This document shows, piece after piece, positions 6,045-6,724 of a DNA stretch of 6,724 nt. The translations under genes and the position numbers were made by a program. Position 1 is the first letter of the stretch. Each line of letters starts with the position of its first letter. The DNA is taken from positions 1-6,724 of the forward strand of contig JAITVW010000060.1 of assembly GCA_031285605.1 (NCBI GenBank). The letters run 5' to 3'. The notes under the pieces were generated by a model. The model saw only the letters and a list, made by a program, of their open reading frames with translations, made no database searches and was not told where the DNA came from. This DNA is from Fusobacteriales bacterium. Its GTDB lineage: Bacteria; Fusobacteriota; Fusobacteriia; Fusobacteriales; Leptotrichiaceae.

Positions 6045-6724
6045 ATGAAAAAAATTATAGTTTTAACAATGTTTGTATTAGCGGCATTGGGATTTTCAAG
6101 AGAAGTAAATATAAAAATACTGGGAACATCTGATGTACACGGACATATAGTACCGTGGAACTATCAGACAGATGAATTTGATGATTCGGGTTCATACAGC
6201 CAGACAGCAAAGATGGTAGACGGATACAGAAAAGGGAACAAAAATGTTATATTGGTAGATGCGGGGGATATCATACAGGATAATTTAATAGAAAGATTTA
6301 TAAATGAACCAAAACATCCTGCGATGCTGGTATTAAACCAGATGGGCTATGATATAATGGTGCCGGGAAATCACGAGTTTAATTTTGGTATGCCCGCAAT
6401 TGATAACGTTTTGATGCAGTTTAAGGGAAAAGTACTGGCTGCCAATATTTATCATGACAACGGGGCAAACTATCTGCCTGCTTCTGCAATAATTGTCAAA
6501 GAAGGAGTAAAAATAGGGATTATAGGTGTTACAACTCCGTTAACAGAAAAATTTGAGGAAAATACAGGTAATGTAAAGGGAATGAAATTTACAATGCCCG
6601 TTCCTGAATTAAAAAATCAGGTGGATTCATTGAGAGGAAAAGTAGATGCAATAGTAGTTGTGGCTCATATGGGACTTTCCAATGAGAATAATATATCCGG
6701 GACAGGTGTTATAGATATAGCCAA
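6045..6724 (+). CDS. Exported metallophosphatase / 5'-nucleotidase (CpdB/UshA-like); 3' partial
   Basis: The first 226 codons of a second secreted nucleotidase, open to the window end. Residues 1 to about 18 form a signal peptide (M-K-K, hydrophobic core, G-F-S). The metallophosphatase motifs are all present: T-S-D-V-H-G-H (D30, H32), V-D-A-G-D (D75), P-G-N-H-E-F-N (N109, H110) and V-A-H-M-G (H208). The S-D-V-H-G-H start and the Y-Q-T-D stretch after it resemble CpdB/YfkN-type 2',3'-cyclic-nucleotide phosphodiesterases more than NadN. The C-terminal nucleotide-binding domain lies outside the window, so substrate cannot be assigned. RBS AGAGGA (6032-6037) sits 7 nt before the ATG. It starts 41 nt after nadN with no convincing terminator between, so the two are probably co-transcribed. 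The protein is a distant paralogue of NadN with the same fold, not a recent duplicate. Confidence 0.85.
   Translation, partial: MKKIIVLTMFVLAALGFSREVNIKILGTSDVHGHIVPWNYQTDEFDDSGSYSQTAKMVDGYRKGNKNVILVDAGDIIQDNLIERFINEPKHPAMLVLNQMGYDIMVPGNHEFNFGMPAIDNVLMQFKGKVLAANIYHDNGANYLPASAIIVKEGVKIGIIGVTTPLTEKFEENTGNVKGMKFTMPVPELKNQVDSLRGKVDAIVVVAHMGLSNENNISGTGVIDIA

Overview
The window is AT-rich DNA from a bacterium with very A/T-biased codons and strong AGGAGG ribosome binding sites. This style, together with NadN/CpdB-type surface nucleotidases, suggests a Fusobacteriota member (Leptotrichiaceae-like, such as Leptotrichia or Sebaldella). That assignment is an inference from style and not proven. All recognised genes are on the + strand.

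Region 1 (1-3532) is a defence-type module. It starts inside an OLD-family (class 2) ATPase-TOPRIM nuclease, whose N-terminus lies outside the window. A 14-nt overlap leads into a UvrD/Rep-like superfamily 1 helicase. This pair is the layout of Gabija anti-phage systems (GajA nuclease plus GajB helicase). The helicase is broken: its first 501 codons (motifs I to IV) end at a TAA at 2546-2548, and the rest (motifs V and VI) continues in the +1 frame to 3104 with no ATG of its own. A single extra base near 2533-2545 would explain this. A small protein with four predicted membrane segments follows 23 nt later behind its own strong SD. It may be a third gene of the module or a passenger.

Region 2 (about 3533-4160) is a scar. 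It holds a terminator-like hairpin, a -10 box and the first ~68 codons of a transposase that carries a -1 frameshift and a nonsense codon and lacks its C-terminus. Next come a long AT-only hairpin and a ~40-codon gene tail without an RBS.

Region 3 (4161-6724) has visibly higher GC. It holds a good TTGACA/TATAAA promoter, a complete exported NAD nucleotidase (nadN, 591 aa), and 41 nt later the first 226 codons of a second exported metallophosphatase/5'-nucleotidase of the CpdB/UshA type, cut off by the window end. Together they look like an envelope operon for salvaging NAD and nucleotides.

The overall reading is a horizontally acquired, partly decayed Gabija-like island beside an insertion-sequence remnant, next to a resident nucleotide-salvage operon. 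The least explained items are the membrane protein and the status of the split helicase.
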